A stretch of 64,000 bases of DNA from an uncultured Clostridium sp. GTDB lineage: Bacteria > Bacillota > Clostridia > Lachnospirales > Lachnospiraceae. Made by a program: the position numbers and the translations under genes. The notes beneath the pieces are model-generated. The model was not told where the DNA came from, searched no databases, and saw only the letters and a program-made list of their open reading frames with translations. Below, piece by piece: positions 26,195-34,989 of this stretch. The stretch lies in the NCBI GenBank assembly GCA_937885015.1, contig CALAAS010000027.1, positions 7,888-71,887 of the forward strand, read 5' to 3'. Within the stretch, counting starts at the first letter, position 1; the number at the start of each line of letters is the position of its first letter.

Positions 26195-26659
26195 CTATTT
26201 TTCCAACTCTTCCACGCGTCGCTCCGCCTCCGGCAAAACGGCCTCGCTCATGGTTTTTCCCGCGTCCGATGATACAGCCTGCTCCGCTGCCAGGAAAGCC
26301 CGGCACCGTTCCAATTCCTCGCGCATGGCTTCATATTCTTTTTTCAAAGCCTCTGTCTTCATCCGGGTACTGACCAGCTCCTGCTTTAAGCGGTACGTCT
26401 CCCGCTCCAGCTCCTCCCGCTGATCCGCCAGCATTCCGGCATGCTCCCGGGCCTTAAAATAGTCATCCGCTACATTCAGATATACCATTACATTCTGGTA
26501 ATCCTCCGGCTGTTTTTCAAACCCGCCCTGCTTTCTCAGCTGAGAGATCTTTTCATTGAGATAGATCGCTACCTGCTGCAGATAGCTTTCCTCCTCCAGA
26601 CCTCCCAGCGTATAAATCTTTCCGTCAATTAAAACATCTATATAATTCTTGGAATTCAT
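26195..26659 (-). CDS. zapA: Cell division protein ZapA, long form
   Basis: FtsZ-associated protein that bundles protofilaments at the Z ring. The ZapA domain is at residues 1-80 (YIDVLIDGKIYTLGGLEEE ... YLNEKISQLRK ... VMVYLNVADDYFKAREHAG). The 154-aa length exceeds typical ZapA (about 85-110 aa) because of an extended C-terminal coiled coil rich in Glu, Lys and Leu. GGAGG lies 7 nt before the ATG at 26659; the longer frame upstream is not supported. It sits just after ruvB, 31 bp away, so it is probably in the ruvAB transcript. Confidence 0.85.
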   Translation of the reverse strand: MNSKNYIDVLIDGKIYTLGGLEEESYLQQVAIYLNEKISQLRKQGGFEKQPEDYQNVMVYLNVADDYFKAREHAGMLADQREELERETYRLKQELVSTRMKTEALKKEYEAMREELERCRAFLAAEQAVSSDAGKTMSEAVLPEAERRVEELEK

Positions 26660-26690
26660 AACTCTTCCTCCACCATTTTCCCGCTGTCCT

Positions 26691-27689
26691 TTAGTTCTCC
26701 AGTGTAAGACCCAGATGGCGGTACGCCGCCTCCGTGGCAACACGGCCCCGCGGCGTCCGGTTGATGAGACCGTTCATCAGGAGATAGGGTTCATAGACAT
26801 CCTCCAGAGTACCCGCATCCTCCCCCAGAGCAGCTGCCAGCGTATCTAAGCCAACCGGCCCGCCGGAAAACTTTTCAATCATCATGGTAAGAATCGCCCG
26901 GTCATTGTTATCCAGTCCCAGCTTGTCCACATCCAGAATATCCAGGGCAAAATCCGCCACTTTCCTGGTTATGGCTCCGTCATACTTTACCTGAGCGAAA
27001 TCCCGGACCCGCTTCAGGAGCCGGTTGGCCAGGCGCGGCGTTCCCCGGGAGCGTCTGGCAATCTCATAAGCCCCGCTCTCCTCTATCTCTACATTCAGAA
27101 CCCCGGCAGTCCTTAGAACAATGGTCTTCAGTTCTTCCGGTGTATAAAATTCCATCTTCTGAATAATTCCAAACCGATCTCGAAGCGGCGCAGTCAGAAG
27201 TCCCGCCCGCGTGGTCGCGCCCACCAGGGTAAAACGCGGCAAATCGAGACGAATCGAGCGGGCTGTGGAGTCCTTCCCCAGCATAATATCAATGGCATAA
27301 TCCTCCATCGCCGGATAAAGAACCTCTTCTACCTGACGGTTCAAACGATGGATCTCATCCACAAAGAGAACGTCCCCCTCCTGAAGGCCGTTCAGAATCG
27401 CTGCAATCTCCCCCGGCTTCTCAATGGCCGGTCCAGACGTCACCTTCATGTGGACGCCCATCTCATTGGCTATAATTCCGGAAAGCGTCGTCTTGCCAAG
27501 CCCCGGCGGGCCGTAAAACAGCACATGATCCAGAGCCTCCCCACGGGACTTCGCCGCATTTATAAAAATCCGAAGTGTGGATTTCAGCCTCTCCTGACCA
27601 ATGTATTCCTCCAGGCTCTGGGGCCTCAGACTGCCCTCAATCCGCTTATCTTCCTCTGTCACTTCGGTTGTAATAATCCTTCTGCTCAT
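26691..27689 (-). CDS. ruvB: Holliday junction branch migration ATPase
   Basis: Hexameric AAA+ motor that drives branch migration with RuvA during recombination repair. It has 332 aa, normal length. Walker A GPPGLGKTT (about 60-68), Walker B LFVDEIHRL (about 107), sensor and arginine-finger regions (GATTRAGLLTAPLRDRFG), and the C-terminal winged helix (GLINRTPRGRVATEAAYRHLG) are all present. ruvA is 24 bp upstream on the same strand. Confidence 0.98.
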   Translation of the reverse strand: MSRRIITTEVTEEDKRIEGSLRPQSLEEYIGQERLKSTLRIFINAAKSRGEALDHVLFYGPPGLGKTTLSGIIANEMGVHMKVTSGPAIEKPGEIAAILNGLQEGDVLFVDEIHRLNRQVEEVLYPAMEDYAIDIMLGKDSTARSIRLDLPRFTLVGATTRAGLLTAPLRDRFGIIQKMEFYTPEELKTIVLRTAGVLNVEIEESGAYEIARRSRGTPRLANRLLKRVRDFAQVKYDGAITRKVADFALDILDVDKLGLDNNDRAILTMMIEKFSGGPVGLDTLAAALGEDAGTLEDVYEPYLLMNGLINRTPRGRVATEAAYRHLGLTLEN

Positions 27690-27713
27690 ACTGACTTCCT
27701 ATCCTGCTGCCGG

Positions 27714-28334
27714 TCACATAAATGCCAGATACCTGAGAGAGCTCTTTAAAACAGCCTCTGCATCCATATCCTCCGCAGCCTCCACACTTCTGACGGCCCG
27801 GACGGCCTCCCCATTGGTATATCCCAGCGCCACCAAAGCCTCCACTGCTTCTCTGGCCGCCTCCCCGGAAATCCCGGATCCAGCGGCAGCCGGAATGGCA
27901 GACGGCCCGGCGGCCGACAGAAGCACCTCCTCTGCGTCTACCCGGTCCTTCAGATCCAGAATAATCCGCTGCGCCGTCTTGGCCCCCACGCCCGGAGTCC
28001 TGGAAATCGCCTTCGCATCTCCGCTTAAAATCGCCAACTTAAGCTCATCGGGCCGAAGTGTCGATAAAATCCCCAGGGCTGCCTTGGGGCCAATCCCATT
28101 TACTCCCAGAAGCTGACGAAACATCTCCAGATCCTGGCGGGTCAGAAAGCCATAAAGGCTCATCGCATCCTCCCGCACCTGAAAATACGTATAGATCTTC
28201 ACTTCTGAACCCACAGTGGGCAGCTGATCCAGCACGGAAACCGGAACATAGATTCCAAATCCCACCGATCCGGCCTCCACAACAACCTGATCCCGAAGCT
28301 TCTCCGTCAACGTACCTTTTACGTATGAAATCAC
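27714..28334 (-). CDS. ruvA: Holliday junction binding protein
   Basis: Tetrameric protein that binds four-way junctions and loads RuvB. At 206 aa it has the OB-fold N-domain (MISYVKGTLTEK ... VGFGIYVPVS), the double helix-hairpin-helix region (LLGVNGIGPKAALGIL near 77 and TPGVGAKTAQRIILDLKDR near 112) and the C-terminal UBA-like domain III (EALVALGYTNGEAVRAVRS) that contacts RuvB. It starts the ruvA-ruvB-zapA run and has its own promoter at 28432-28460. Confidence 0.97.
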   Translation of the reverse strand: MISYVKGTLTEKLRDQVVVEAGSVGFGIYVPVSVLDQLPTVGSEVKIYTYFQVREDAMSLYGFLTRQDLEMFRQLLGVNGIGPKAALGILSTLRPDELKLAILSGDAKAISRTPGVGAKTAQRIILDLKDRVDAEEVLLSAAGPSAIPAAAGSGISGEAAREAVEALVALGYTNGEAVRAVRSVEAAEDMDAEAVLKSSLRYLAFM

Positions 28335-28431
28335 GGTAAATCCTCTCTCTTACAACCACGGTTCCCACGGAACCATGAGATTTATTACAGAACATATCAG
28401 AGCACGCTACAGGACGTCTCTGCACTTCCAT

Positions 28432-28460
28432 ATCATACCATAGGCAGGTTTTCAATGCAA
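28432..28460 (-). promoter_or_regulatory. Promoter of ruvAB-zapA
   Basis: Minus-strand TTGCAT (28455-28460), 17-bp spacer, TATGAT (28432-28437), about 100 bp before the ruvA ATG. No LexA-type box was recognised. Confidence 0.55.
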
Positions 28461-28498
28461 GGAATATCGAACAAATATTCTTTTTGCAGACTGCCGCA

Positions 28499-28528
28499 TT
28501 TACAGATCCGGGCCGGTTCTGTTATAAT
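28499..28528 (+). promoter_or_regulatory. Promoter of the YprB-like gene
   Basis: TTTACA (28499-28504), 18-bp spacer, TATAAT (28523-28528), divergent from the ruvA promoter. Confidence 0.5.
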
Positions 28529-28573
28529 ATACTCTATACAAAATCGAAACCAGACCCATACAAGGAGCTCCCT

Positions 28574-29686
28574 ATGATTACTGTAAATAAAAAAATATCC
28601 CTGTCCTTTTCCTATGCGCCGGAACGCATTGGCGAGCTGCAGAAGCTTCTCTTTTTTGATATTGAAACCACCGGTTTTTCCGGAGATCGCGATTCTCTCT
28701 ATCTCATCGGAATCATCTGGCACGATGAGGACGGGTGGCAGCTGACCCAGTGGTTCGCCGACTGCCGGGAGGCAGAACCGGAGATTCTCACTGCATTTTT
28801 CCAGTTCCTGACCCGTTTCCGCGTTCTGATCCATTTTAATGGTGAAGGCTTTGATATCCCCTTTCTTTTAAAGCGCTGCGCTGCTCTGGGCATTCCAGGC
28901 TCCTTTGACTCCGTTATCAGCCTGGACATTTACCGGCTGGTGCGCCCCTATAAAAAATGGCTGGGACTGGAAAACCTGAAACAGAAAAGCATAGAAACCT
29001 TTCTCGGCATCCAGCGGGAGGACCGAATGAACGGCGGCCAGCTGATTTCAGTATATAAAACATATCTGACTTCCCAGGATCAGAACCTCTATCGCCTCCT
29101 TCTGCTCCACAACGAGGAGGATCTGACAGGAATGCCCAGGATCCTTCCAATTTTAAGCTACCACGATTTTTTCAAAGGCCCTTTTTCCTTTCAGAATGCC
29201 GTCTTCAGTCCATCTGTTAAGACCCCCGAAACCGGTGCCGGAGAACTGGAACTGTCCTATGAAGGCGCCTGCCTTCTTCCCGCCCCGGTCTCCTTCTCAG
29301 AAGGCCCCTACAGGCTCACACTGGAAAAACGTCAGCTGGTTCTTTCCGTTTCCCTGCTCAAAGGAGAGCTCAGACACTTTTATCCGGACTTTGAAAATTA
29401 TTACTATCTGATTTACGAGGACTGTGCCATCCACAAAAGCGTAGGGCAATATGTCGAGCAAGGTGCCAGAAAAAAAGCCACCGCCCGAACCTGCTACACC
29501 CGTGTGTCCGGCCTGTTTCTGCCGCAGCCTCCGCTGCCGGACGGCCTCTATCTCTGGGATGATTGTCTTCGGGCCGATTATCGGACAACTCCAGTCTACA
29601 CCCGCTGCACGGACAGCCTTTTTACAGACAGCAAAACCGCCGTCCAATATCTGGAGGCGGTCCTTACTTCCTGTCTTTCAGGCTAA
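28574..29686 (+). CDS. YprB-type ribonuclease H-like exonuclease domain protein
   Basis: DEDD-type nuclease-fold protein of 370 aa. Motif I FFDIETTGFSGDRD is near residue 30, the Exo II HFNGEGFDIPFL near 95, and Exo III LLLHNEEDLTGM near 185, giving the acidic residues for two metal ions. Relatives are annotated as YprB ribonuclease H-like domain proteins; the substrate is unknown. The ATG at 28574 with AAGGAG 7 nt upstream is the start; the 30 extra residues of the longer frame overlap the promoter. The C-terminal 150 residues carry no motif I know. Convergent with the DUF5662 gene. Confidence 0.85.
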   Translation: MITVNKKISLSFSYAPERIGELQKLLFFDIETTGFSGDRDSLYLIGIIWHDEDGWQLTQWFADCREAEPEILTAFFQFLTRFRVLIHFNGEGFDIPFLLKRCAALGIPGSFDSVISLDIYRLVRPYKKWLGLENLKQKSIETFLGIQREDRMNGGQLISVYKTYLTSQDQNLYRLLLLHNEEDLTGMPRILPILSYHDFFKGPFSFQNAVFSPSVKTPETGAGELELSYEGACLLPAPVSFSEGPYRLTLEKRQLVLSVSLLKGELRHFYPDFENYYYLIYEDCAIHKSVGQYVEQGARKKATARTCYTRVSGLFLPQPPLPDGLYLWDDCLRADYRTTPVYTRCTDSLFTDSKTAVQYLEAVLTSCLSG

Positions 29687-29710
29687 TCCTTACCGACGGA
29701 CTGCCTCTCC

Positions 29711-30316
29711 CTATTTTCCAAAATGACAGACAGCCTGTCGGATCCATTCCTTTTGCCGCTCCCTTTTTCGCATCCGGTCGCGCCATAAAAGAACCCGGAT
29801 GTATGCGAATGTTTTCTCTTCCCCCTCATCCCGCAGCATCAGCAAGAGTTTCTCCAGCTGGCGCTTGGTTTTTGGGTGCATCACAGTGATATTCCTTCCC
29901 CTGTTAAAATACTCCCAGGCGCTGGCATCCGTATATTCCTTCCCCTTATAAACCCTGGAAGCAGCAATCCGGTCCATCGTCATTTCCACCAGATAACGAA
30001 GCGGCATCTCATTTCCCACCAGTCCCTGTGATTTATCCGGAGCAAAATCAATCCAGTATTCAAAATGATGCTTATTCCGTCCCTTATGGTGCAGCCAGGC
30101 CGCCGAGTAACCTCTTTCCTCTTTCTCCGCCGCATTTGGGCTGCGAGTTCCCTGATAGTACCGGACTCCCGTGGAAAATTCCTCCCAGGAATATTTGGAC
30201 AGGTCGTGAAGCAGTCCCTGACGGTACAGCCCCACTGCAAAGCAATTTTTCATGACCAGCCATTTATGTTTTGTTATGGTCCTGAAATGGCGGACCCCAT
30301 TGAGCAACAACCGCAT
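29711..30316 (-). CDS. DUF5662 family protein
   Basis: Conserved protein of unknown function, 201 aa. The recognisable part is GVRHFRTITKHKWLVMKNCFAVGLYRQGLLHDLSKYS, followed by AAWLHHKGRNKHHFEYW and MPLRYLVEMTMDRIAASRVY. The spaced His-Asp (LLHDLSK) and HHxxxxHH residues recall a metal-dependent HD-like fold, which is inference. The ATG at 30316 has AGGAGG 7 nt upstream, and the promoter -10 at 30351-30356 overlaps the next in-frame ATG upstream (30352), which rules that one out. Confidence 0.8.
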   Translation of the reverse strand: MRLLLNGVRHFRTITKHKWLVMKNCFAVGLYRQGLLHDLSKYSWEEFSTGVRYYQGTRSPNAAEKEERGYSAAWLHHKGRNKHHFEYWIDFAPDKSQGLVGNEMPLRYLVEMTMDRIAASRVYKGKEYTDASAWEYFNRGRNITVMHPKTKRQLEKLLLMLRDEGEEKTFAYIRVLLWRDRMRKRERQKEWIRQAVCHFGK

Positions 30317-30350
30317 ATTCCTTCCTCCTGCCTGCTGATTTCTTCTTTTC

Positions 30351-30379
30351 ATTTTAACGCAGCCCTCTTTTTTTATCAA
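30351..30379 (-). promoter_or_regulatory. Promoter of the DUF5662 gene
   Basis: Minus-strand TTGATA (30374-30379), 17-bp spacer, TAAAAT (30351-30356). It gives a leader of about 28 nt and fixes the start of the gene. The remaining sequence up to the cold-shock promoter (30380-30531) holds nothing else that I recognise. Confidence 0.6.
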
Positions 30380-30531
30380 CTGCCAACTTTCCCAAACGCC
30401 CACTTCACACTGAAACTGTCCTGAATCCAACCAGAGGGCAACCCTGATTTTCGTTGAAAAAACCGGATTTCCGTGCAAAATAAGACAAATTATGAACTGT
30501 CTGAATTTCCAGAAATTTTGCATAAAAACGT

Positions 30532-30560
30532 TTGACACAGAAACCAAACTATGCTATTCT
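30532..30560 (+). promoter_or_regulatory. Promoter of the cold-shock gene
   Basis: TTGACA (30532-30537), 17-bp spacer, TATTCT (30555-30560). The leader is about 55 nt, ends in TTTTTTTGGAGG, and may fold at low temperature as in other csp genes, though I see no strong hairpin. Confidence 0.7.
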
Positions 30561-30622
30561 GAGAACAGGTTGCAGAGGATTGCAGCCGAAACATTCTTTT
30601 AATCTTTTTTTGGAGGTATCAT

Positions 30623-30823
30623 ATGAACAGAGGTACTGTAAAGTGGTTTAACAACCAGAAGGGTTACGGATTTATCTGCGACGAGCAGGGAAACGATGTA
30701 TTCGTTCACTACTCCGGCCTGAACATGGAAGGCTTCAAATCTCTTGAGGAAGGTGCTCAGGTAGAATTTGAGGTTGTTAACGGTGCGAAAGGTCCCCAGG
30801 CAACAAACGTAACAAAGCTTTAA
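30623..30823 (+). CDS. Cold-shock protein, CspA family
   Basis: Single OB-fold nucleic-acid-binding protein of 66 aa that acts as an RNA chaperone. RNP1 KGYGFICD (about 14-21) and RNP2 VFVHYSG (about 28-34) are both intact, and the length is exactly that of the family. GGAGG lies 7 nt before the ATG. Codon choice is AT-ended and biased (GTA, AAA, GGT), suggesting high expression. It is a single gene with its own promoter and terminator. Confidence 0.97.
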   Translation: MNRGTVKWFNNQKGYGFICDEQGNDVFVHYSGLNMEGFKSLEEGAQVEFEVVNGAKGPQATNVTKL

Positions 30824-30911
30824 TCATCCAACTTTCCAGTGTACCTGTTTCCATAATATGTTTTTAATATATTTTGTGAATAAGCTATATTGATCTAAGG
30901 AAAATGATTAC

Positions 30912-30959
30912 AAAAAACGGAGCGCTACAGGATAGATCATCCTGCAGCCTCCGTTTTTC
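30912..30959 (+). terminator. Terminator between the csp and hslO genes
   Basis: CGGAG ... CTCCG stem with inner CAGGAT/ATCCTG, flanked by A-run and T-run, so it can stop transcripts from both sides. Confidence 0.85.
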
Positions 30960-31013
30960 TGATTTCCGAAACGCATAGCATTTTACGCTGCTTTCCCGTT
31001 CCCTTCCAATCTT

Positions 31014-31922
31014 TTATACTGCCCGCTCATAGAGTTCTTTCAGCTCTTCCACTGTAAACTCATAATTCTGATTGCAGAAATGGCAGTTGACCTCAATACT
31101 CTTTCCTTCCTCGATCATAGACTGAAGTTCTCCCTTTCCAATGCTGATAAGCGCCCTGGATACCCGCTCCTTGTCACAGTTGCAGTGGAATTGGATCGGC
31201 ATTTTATCCAGAATTTCCAGGCCAAATTCTCCCAAAATATCCTCCAGAATCTGTTCCGGCGTCATCCCGTTATCCAGCATAGAAGTAACCGGCTGAATCT
31301 CTCCCAGCTTTTTTTCCAGCGCATCAATGATCTCATCGGAAGCCCCCGGTAAAAGCTGCAGAATAAAGCCGCCCGCCTGCCGAACCGTATTCTCCCGGTT
31401 CATCAAAACGCCAAGGGCGACCGAGGACGGCGTCTGCTCCGAATTGGCGTAGTAATACGTCAAATCCTCCGCAATTTCCCCGGTCACAAGAATCGTCTGC
31501 CCCACATAGGGTTCTTTCAGGCCAATATCCCGGATCACGCTTAATACGCCGACTCCCAGCGCACCGCCCACATCCAGCTTTCCTTTTTCATTGGGCGGAA
31601 GCATTACCTCCGGATGAAACGCATATCCCTTTACGTTTCCCAGGGCGTCCGCAGTAACCGTCAAGCCGCCGATAGGACCGTCCCCCTCAATCCGAATCGT
31701 CAAAAGATCCTTTTCTCCCTTCATCATGGATCCCATCATGGCCCCGGCCGTCAAAAGACGTCCCAGAGCTGCTGTCGCCACCGGACTCGTATTGTGAGCC
31801 GCTCTGGCCCGCTCCACCAGTCCCTGAGAGGTGGCTGCAAAGGCACGGATCTGCCCATTGGCCGCCGTGGCCCGGATCAGGTAATCCCGGCTCTTATCAC
31901 ATATTCTTTCTTCTATACTCAT
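31014..31922 (-). CDS. hslO: Redox-regulated chaperone Hsp33
   Basis: Cytoplasmic holdase activated by disulfide formation under oxidative and heat stress. The 302-aa form has N-terminal YLIRATAANGQIRAFAA, the conserved TAALGRLLTAGAMMGSMMKGE, and the C-terminal zinc centre with C247-x-C249 (HCNCDKERV) and C280-x-x-C283 (CHFCNQNY). The ATG at 31922 is preceded by AAGGATG; an ATG at 31943 with AAGGA at 5 nt is an alternative that would add seven residues. It is followed by the csp terminator and follows a methyltransferase gene by about 43 bp. Confidence 0.96.
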   Translation of the reverse strand: MSIEERICDKSRDYLIRATAANGQIRAFAATSQGLVERARAAHNTSPVATAALGRLLTAGAMMGSMMKGEKDLLTIRIEGDGPIGGLTVTADALGNVKGYAFHPEVMLPPNEKGKLDVGGALGVGVLSVIRDIGLKEPYVGQTILVTGEIAEDLTYYYANSEQTPSSVALGVLMNRENTVRQAGGFILQLLPGASDEIIDALEKKLGEIQPVTSMLDNGMTPEQILEDILGEFGLEILDKMPIQFHCNCDKERVSRALISIGKGELQSMIEEGKSIEVNCHFCNQNYEFTVEELKELYERAV

Positions 31923-31965
31923 TCCCATCTCATCCTTTCCCATATATTCCTTCTCTTTCCCAAAC

Positions 31966-32730
31966 TCATGCTGTTTCTGTCTCTTTTCCATGTTCACGCG
32001 CTACCACACAGATCCGATCACTGTCTATTTGAGGCGGGTTCTTTGTAAATGCATCATATGCCGCCACAAATTCCATCCCGGCAGCAGCCAATGCCTCCCG
32101 AATTTCCTCCAGAGAATAAGCCCGCTCGTAATGAATCTCCTGACTGCGCCGATAACGCCCATCCTCCTCACGGATAAACAGCGTCACCGCATACTCATTG
32201 ATATGGGCTGCTTCGTCATAATCATTTTCCCAGATAAAACTGCCTTCCTCCCGCTCCTCCGCAATGGTGGAATTCCCAACCGTTCGAAATTTATGATCCA
32301 TATTCAGATCAAAAATAAAAACCCCGCCCGGATCCAGGTAGTTATTGACCAGAGAAAATACCTGCACCAACTCGCTGGTCTCCAGCATATAATTCATGGA
32401 ATCACAGAGACTCACAATGGCCCGGACCGTTCCATAAAGTTCAAACTCCCGCATATCCTGGCAAAGATACAGAATTGGCAGGCCGGAAATCTCCCTTTTT
32501 TCCATGGCCTCCTGCAGCATTTCCCCAGAAATATCCACACCGATCATATCATATCCGTGCCTGGCCAGAAGTTCCGTCAGCGTTCCGGTCCCACAGCCAA
32601 GATCCAGTACAATTCCATCTGAAACCCCGTACTCTGCGAGAAGCGAAGTCAGATATCCACACCACTCTTCATAAGGAATATTGTCCATGAACATATCATA
32701 CACTTCTGCAAAATCCGTATATGCTTCCAT
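31966..32730 (-). CDS. Class I SAM-dependent methyltransferase
   Basis: Small soluble methyltransferase of 254 aa. Motif I VLDLGCGTGTLTELLARHG (about 41-59) binds SAM, followed by MIGVDISGEMLQEA and VSLCDSMNYM. The form resembles the YodH/UbiE-like group often found beside housekeeping genes in clostridia (start YTDFAEVYDMFMDNIPYEEW). The acceptor is unknown. It is probably co-transcribed with hslO. Confidence 0.88.
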   Translation of the reverse strand: MEAYTDFAEVYDMFMDNIPYEEWCGYLTSLLAEYGVSDGIVLDLGCGTGTLTELLARHGYDMIGVDISGEMLQEAMEKREISGLPILYLCQDMREFELYGTVRAIVSLCDSMNYMLETSELVQVFSLVNNYLDPGGVFIFDLNMDHKFRTVGNSTIAEEREEGSFIWENDYDEAAHINEYAVTLFIREEDGRYRRSQEIHYERAYSLEEIREALAAAGMEFVAAYDAFTKNPPQIDSDRICVVAREHGKETETA

Positions 32731-32865
32731 CTATCCGTCTCCTTCTCATTCATCTGCGGTTCCCATCATAACAATTTTTTCACGGAAAAGCAACCGGTTC
32801 TTGATTCCTGTCCCCTTTCTCTGGTATACTTAAAAACTGATCAGAAAGGAAACGATTACATTACT

Positions 32866-33522
32866 ATGATGAATACACCATTTATGTGTCACAGAACACA
32901 ATCTCCTGCAAAACAAAAATCGCGCCGGTCTCTTCTGCGCCTTATGATATTCCCCTCCTTATTTCTGGCTCTGTCTATCCTTCTGGCTCTGCAGAGCCCC
33001 AAAGACAACTATTCCTCACCCAGGCCACTGAACTACAAAAGCCAGTATGAAAACTTCTATAACCCAAAACTTCCCTGGGTCGAAGTTTCCGTTCCCCGGC
33101 TTTCCTACACCGGCTGTACCGTAACCCGAGATTCTTTTCCCACCGGCTCCCAGATTGCCGGGTACTACTATTACACTCTCTCCGATGGCGTCTGTCAATT
33201 TTATATTCTGGATGCGGCACCGGGCGTTGTATCTTCCGGTCAGGATCGAATCATAAAAGGGCAGCTGATCCGAATGAAAGAGGCGGAATACGAGGCGTTG
33301 ATTGCAGACATGGCCAACCAGCTCTCCTGGACAACGGATGCTCTCGCCTCCATGACTTCTCCCTATGCTGTCACCGACCTTTCCACCCCATCCTGGCCTG
33401 GACGTTTTCTTCGCCTGCTGGCCGGAGGCGGCGTGCTCTTTGCCCTGGCTGACTTGCTTTGCCTGCTGCTTTTTTTCTTCCATCCGAAGCAGGGACGGCA
33501 GCAGAAAAACAAAACGGCATAG
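32866..33522 (+). CDS. Uncharacterised membrane protein with two terminal TM segments
   Basis: Not recognised. The 218-aa protein has a basic N-terminus (residues 15-25), one hydrophobic segment (about 25-42), an extracytoplasmic domain of about 140 residues with two cysteines (YTGCTVT, GVCQFYIL) and several Tyr/Ser/Thr-rich stretches, a second hydrophobic segment (about 183-208) and a Lys-rich cytoplasmic tail. AAAGGA lies 15 nt before the first ATG, longer than normal, so the start is uncertain. It stands alone between the divergent methyltransferase and the convergent ROK gene. Confidence 0.6.
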   Translation: MMNTPFMCHRTQSPAKQKSRRSLLRLMIFPSLFLALSILLALQSPKDNYSSPRPLNYKSQYENFYNPKLPWVEVSVPRLSYTGCTVTRDSFPTGSQIAGYYYYTLSDGVCQFYILDAAPGVVSSGQDRIIKGQLIRMKEAEYEALIADMANQLSWTTDALASMTSPYAVTDLSTPSWPGRFLRLLAGGGVLFALADLLCLLLFFFHPKQGRQQKNKTA

Positions 33523-33592
33523 CCAATCGGCTACACCGCTTACACACACTTATTATCACACTTAAGATACAAACGCCCGGGAAGACAGCCTT

Positions 33593-34813
33593 TTATTCTT
33601 CCGCGCTGCCCGTCATAAGAAACATTTCATTTACCACAACGGCCAGGGGCCCAATATAATCAATCCGACCACTCAGGTCAGACTTCATGATGTAGCCGTT
33701 CCGATACGACGGATCGAAATGGCTGAAAAATTGAATAAACCTCTCTTCAATCTCTGGAATTTCAAACATCTCTCCATAGATAATTACCTGGTCCGGCGCA
33801 AGAATTGTCGTAGTGTTAACCGTAGTCCGGGCCATTATTTCCAGAATTTCATCCAGAATCTTCTGCACCCCTTCATCCTTAATCCGGATCCAGTCTGTGA
33901 TGTTTTTCGCCTGAATCTGGCTGGTATCACCACCCATCAGGCGATAGAGCGCCGGCATCGTCTCCGCAGAGCAAAAATCCCTCACCCGCTCTGCCACCGC
34001 ATGCGTCGCCACCTTCGTTTCCAGACAACCCCTTCGGCCACACCGACAAAGTTTCCCGTCTTTTTCCACAATACAGTGGCCAATCTCTGCCGTCTTGGAA
34101 TTCTGGCTGTCGTAAAGACGGCCATGAATGATAATGGCGGAACCCACGCCGGGTCCCCATTTAATGAACAGAAGATTGTCCTGTTCCTTCCCGCTTCCGA
34201 AAATCAGCTCGCCCTCCGCAAAGGCCTTGACATTGTTTTCTACAATAACCTGAAAACCCAGATACCGGTTCAGGTACTCCGCCACCGGCACCGGTTCGTT
34301 CCAGACCCGATAAGCATGCTGGCTGACGCCGGTCAGGCGGTTTACCGGCCCCGGCACCGAAACTCCCACACCAAGAACCTCTTCCTTTGAAAGTCCCCGT
34401 TCCCACATCAGAGCCTTGCTCTCATCGGCCACCCGGCGCAGAAACAGTTCCGGGTTCATGGCACCGTCCGTCGGAATGCTCCGGCTGGCCCGGCATCTTC
34501 CCCGCAGATCGCCGATGGAAATGGCTGTACTGGCAGCCTCGATGCAGATCGAAAGCACAAATCGATATTCATAGTTAATATCAATCAGAACCTTTCGTCT
34601 GCCTGCCCGCTTCTCCTCTTCCACCTCGCCCCGCTCACACAAAATACCGGCTGCCAGAAGATCCGTACAGATCAACGTAACCGTTGCCGGAGTCAGTCCA
34701 AGTTCTAGAGCAATATCCTTCCTGGACATGGCACCGCAGTCATTTAAAAGCCTTAAAATCGTGCTGCGGTTGCTGGTTTTTACATTTCCTAAATTGATTC
34801 CTGAATATACCAA
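33593..34813 (-). CDS. ROK-family transcriptional regulator
   Basis: NagC/XylR-type sugar-responsive regulator of 406 aa. The N-terminal winged helix (about 15-70) reads LRLLNDCGAMSRKDIALELGLTPATVTLICTDLLAAGI. The ROK domain follows with sugar-site GVGVSVPGPVN, NNVKAFAEGE, KWGPGVGSAIIIHG, the EIGH signature and the zinc motif CRCGRRGCLE. The only in-frame start is a TTG at 34813 with a poor ribosome binding site, which suggests low expression. It lies downstream of the SQ operon beyond a terminator and is the best candidate for its regulator, which is inference from position. Confidence 0.88.
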   Translation of the reverse strand: MVYSGINLGNVKTSNRSTILRLLNDCGAMSRKDIALELGLTPATVTLICTDLLAAGILCERGEVEEEKRAGRRKVLIDINYEYRFVLSICIEAASTAISIGDLRGRCRASRSIPTDGAMNPELFLRRVADESKALMWERGLSKEEVLGVGVSVPGPVNRLTGVSQHAYRVWNEPVPVAEYLNRYLGFQVIVENNVKAFAEGELIFGSGKEQDNLLFIKWGPGVGSAIIIHGRLYDSQNSKTAEIGHCIVEKDGKLCRCGRRGCLETKVATHAVAERVRDFCSAETMPALYRLMGGDTSQIQAKNITDWIRIKDEGVQKILDEILEIMARTTVNTTTILAPDQVIIYGEMFEIPEIEERFIQFFSHFDPSYRNGYIMKSDLSGRIDYIGPLAVVVNEMFLMTGSAEE

Positions 34814-34865
34814 GTCGCTTTCCCGTCTTTCTATTTGTTTTCCTTACTTATTTCCTTTTTGGAAA

Positions 34866-34898
34866 AGGCGAACCAGGATCCCCATCCCCGGTTCGCCT
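34866..34898 (-). terminator. Terminator of the sulfoquinovose operon
   Basis: Minus-strand AGGCGAACC/GGTTCGCCT stem of 9 bp followed by TTTTCC, 90 bp after the isomerase stop and before the ROK gene. Confidence 0.75.
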
Positions 34899-34989
34899 CT
34901 CCTGTTTCTATTATAAACTTCGTTTTATGCTTTCACAGATAAAACTGTTTGAAGAAGCGGAATTCACGACATTCGCATCTTCTCAGAAT

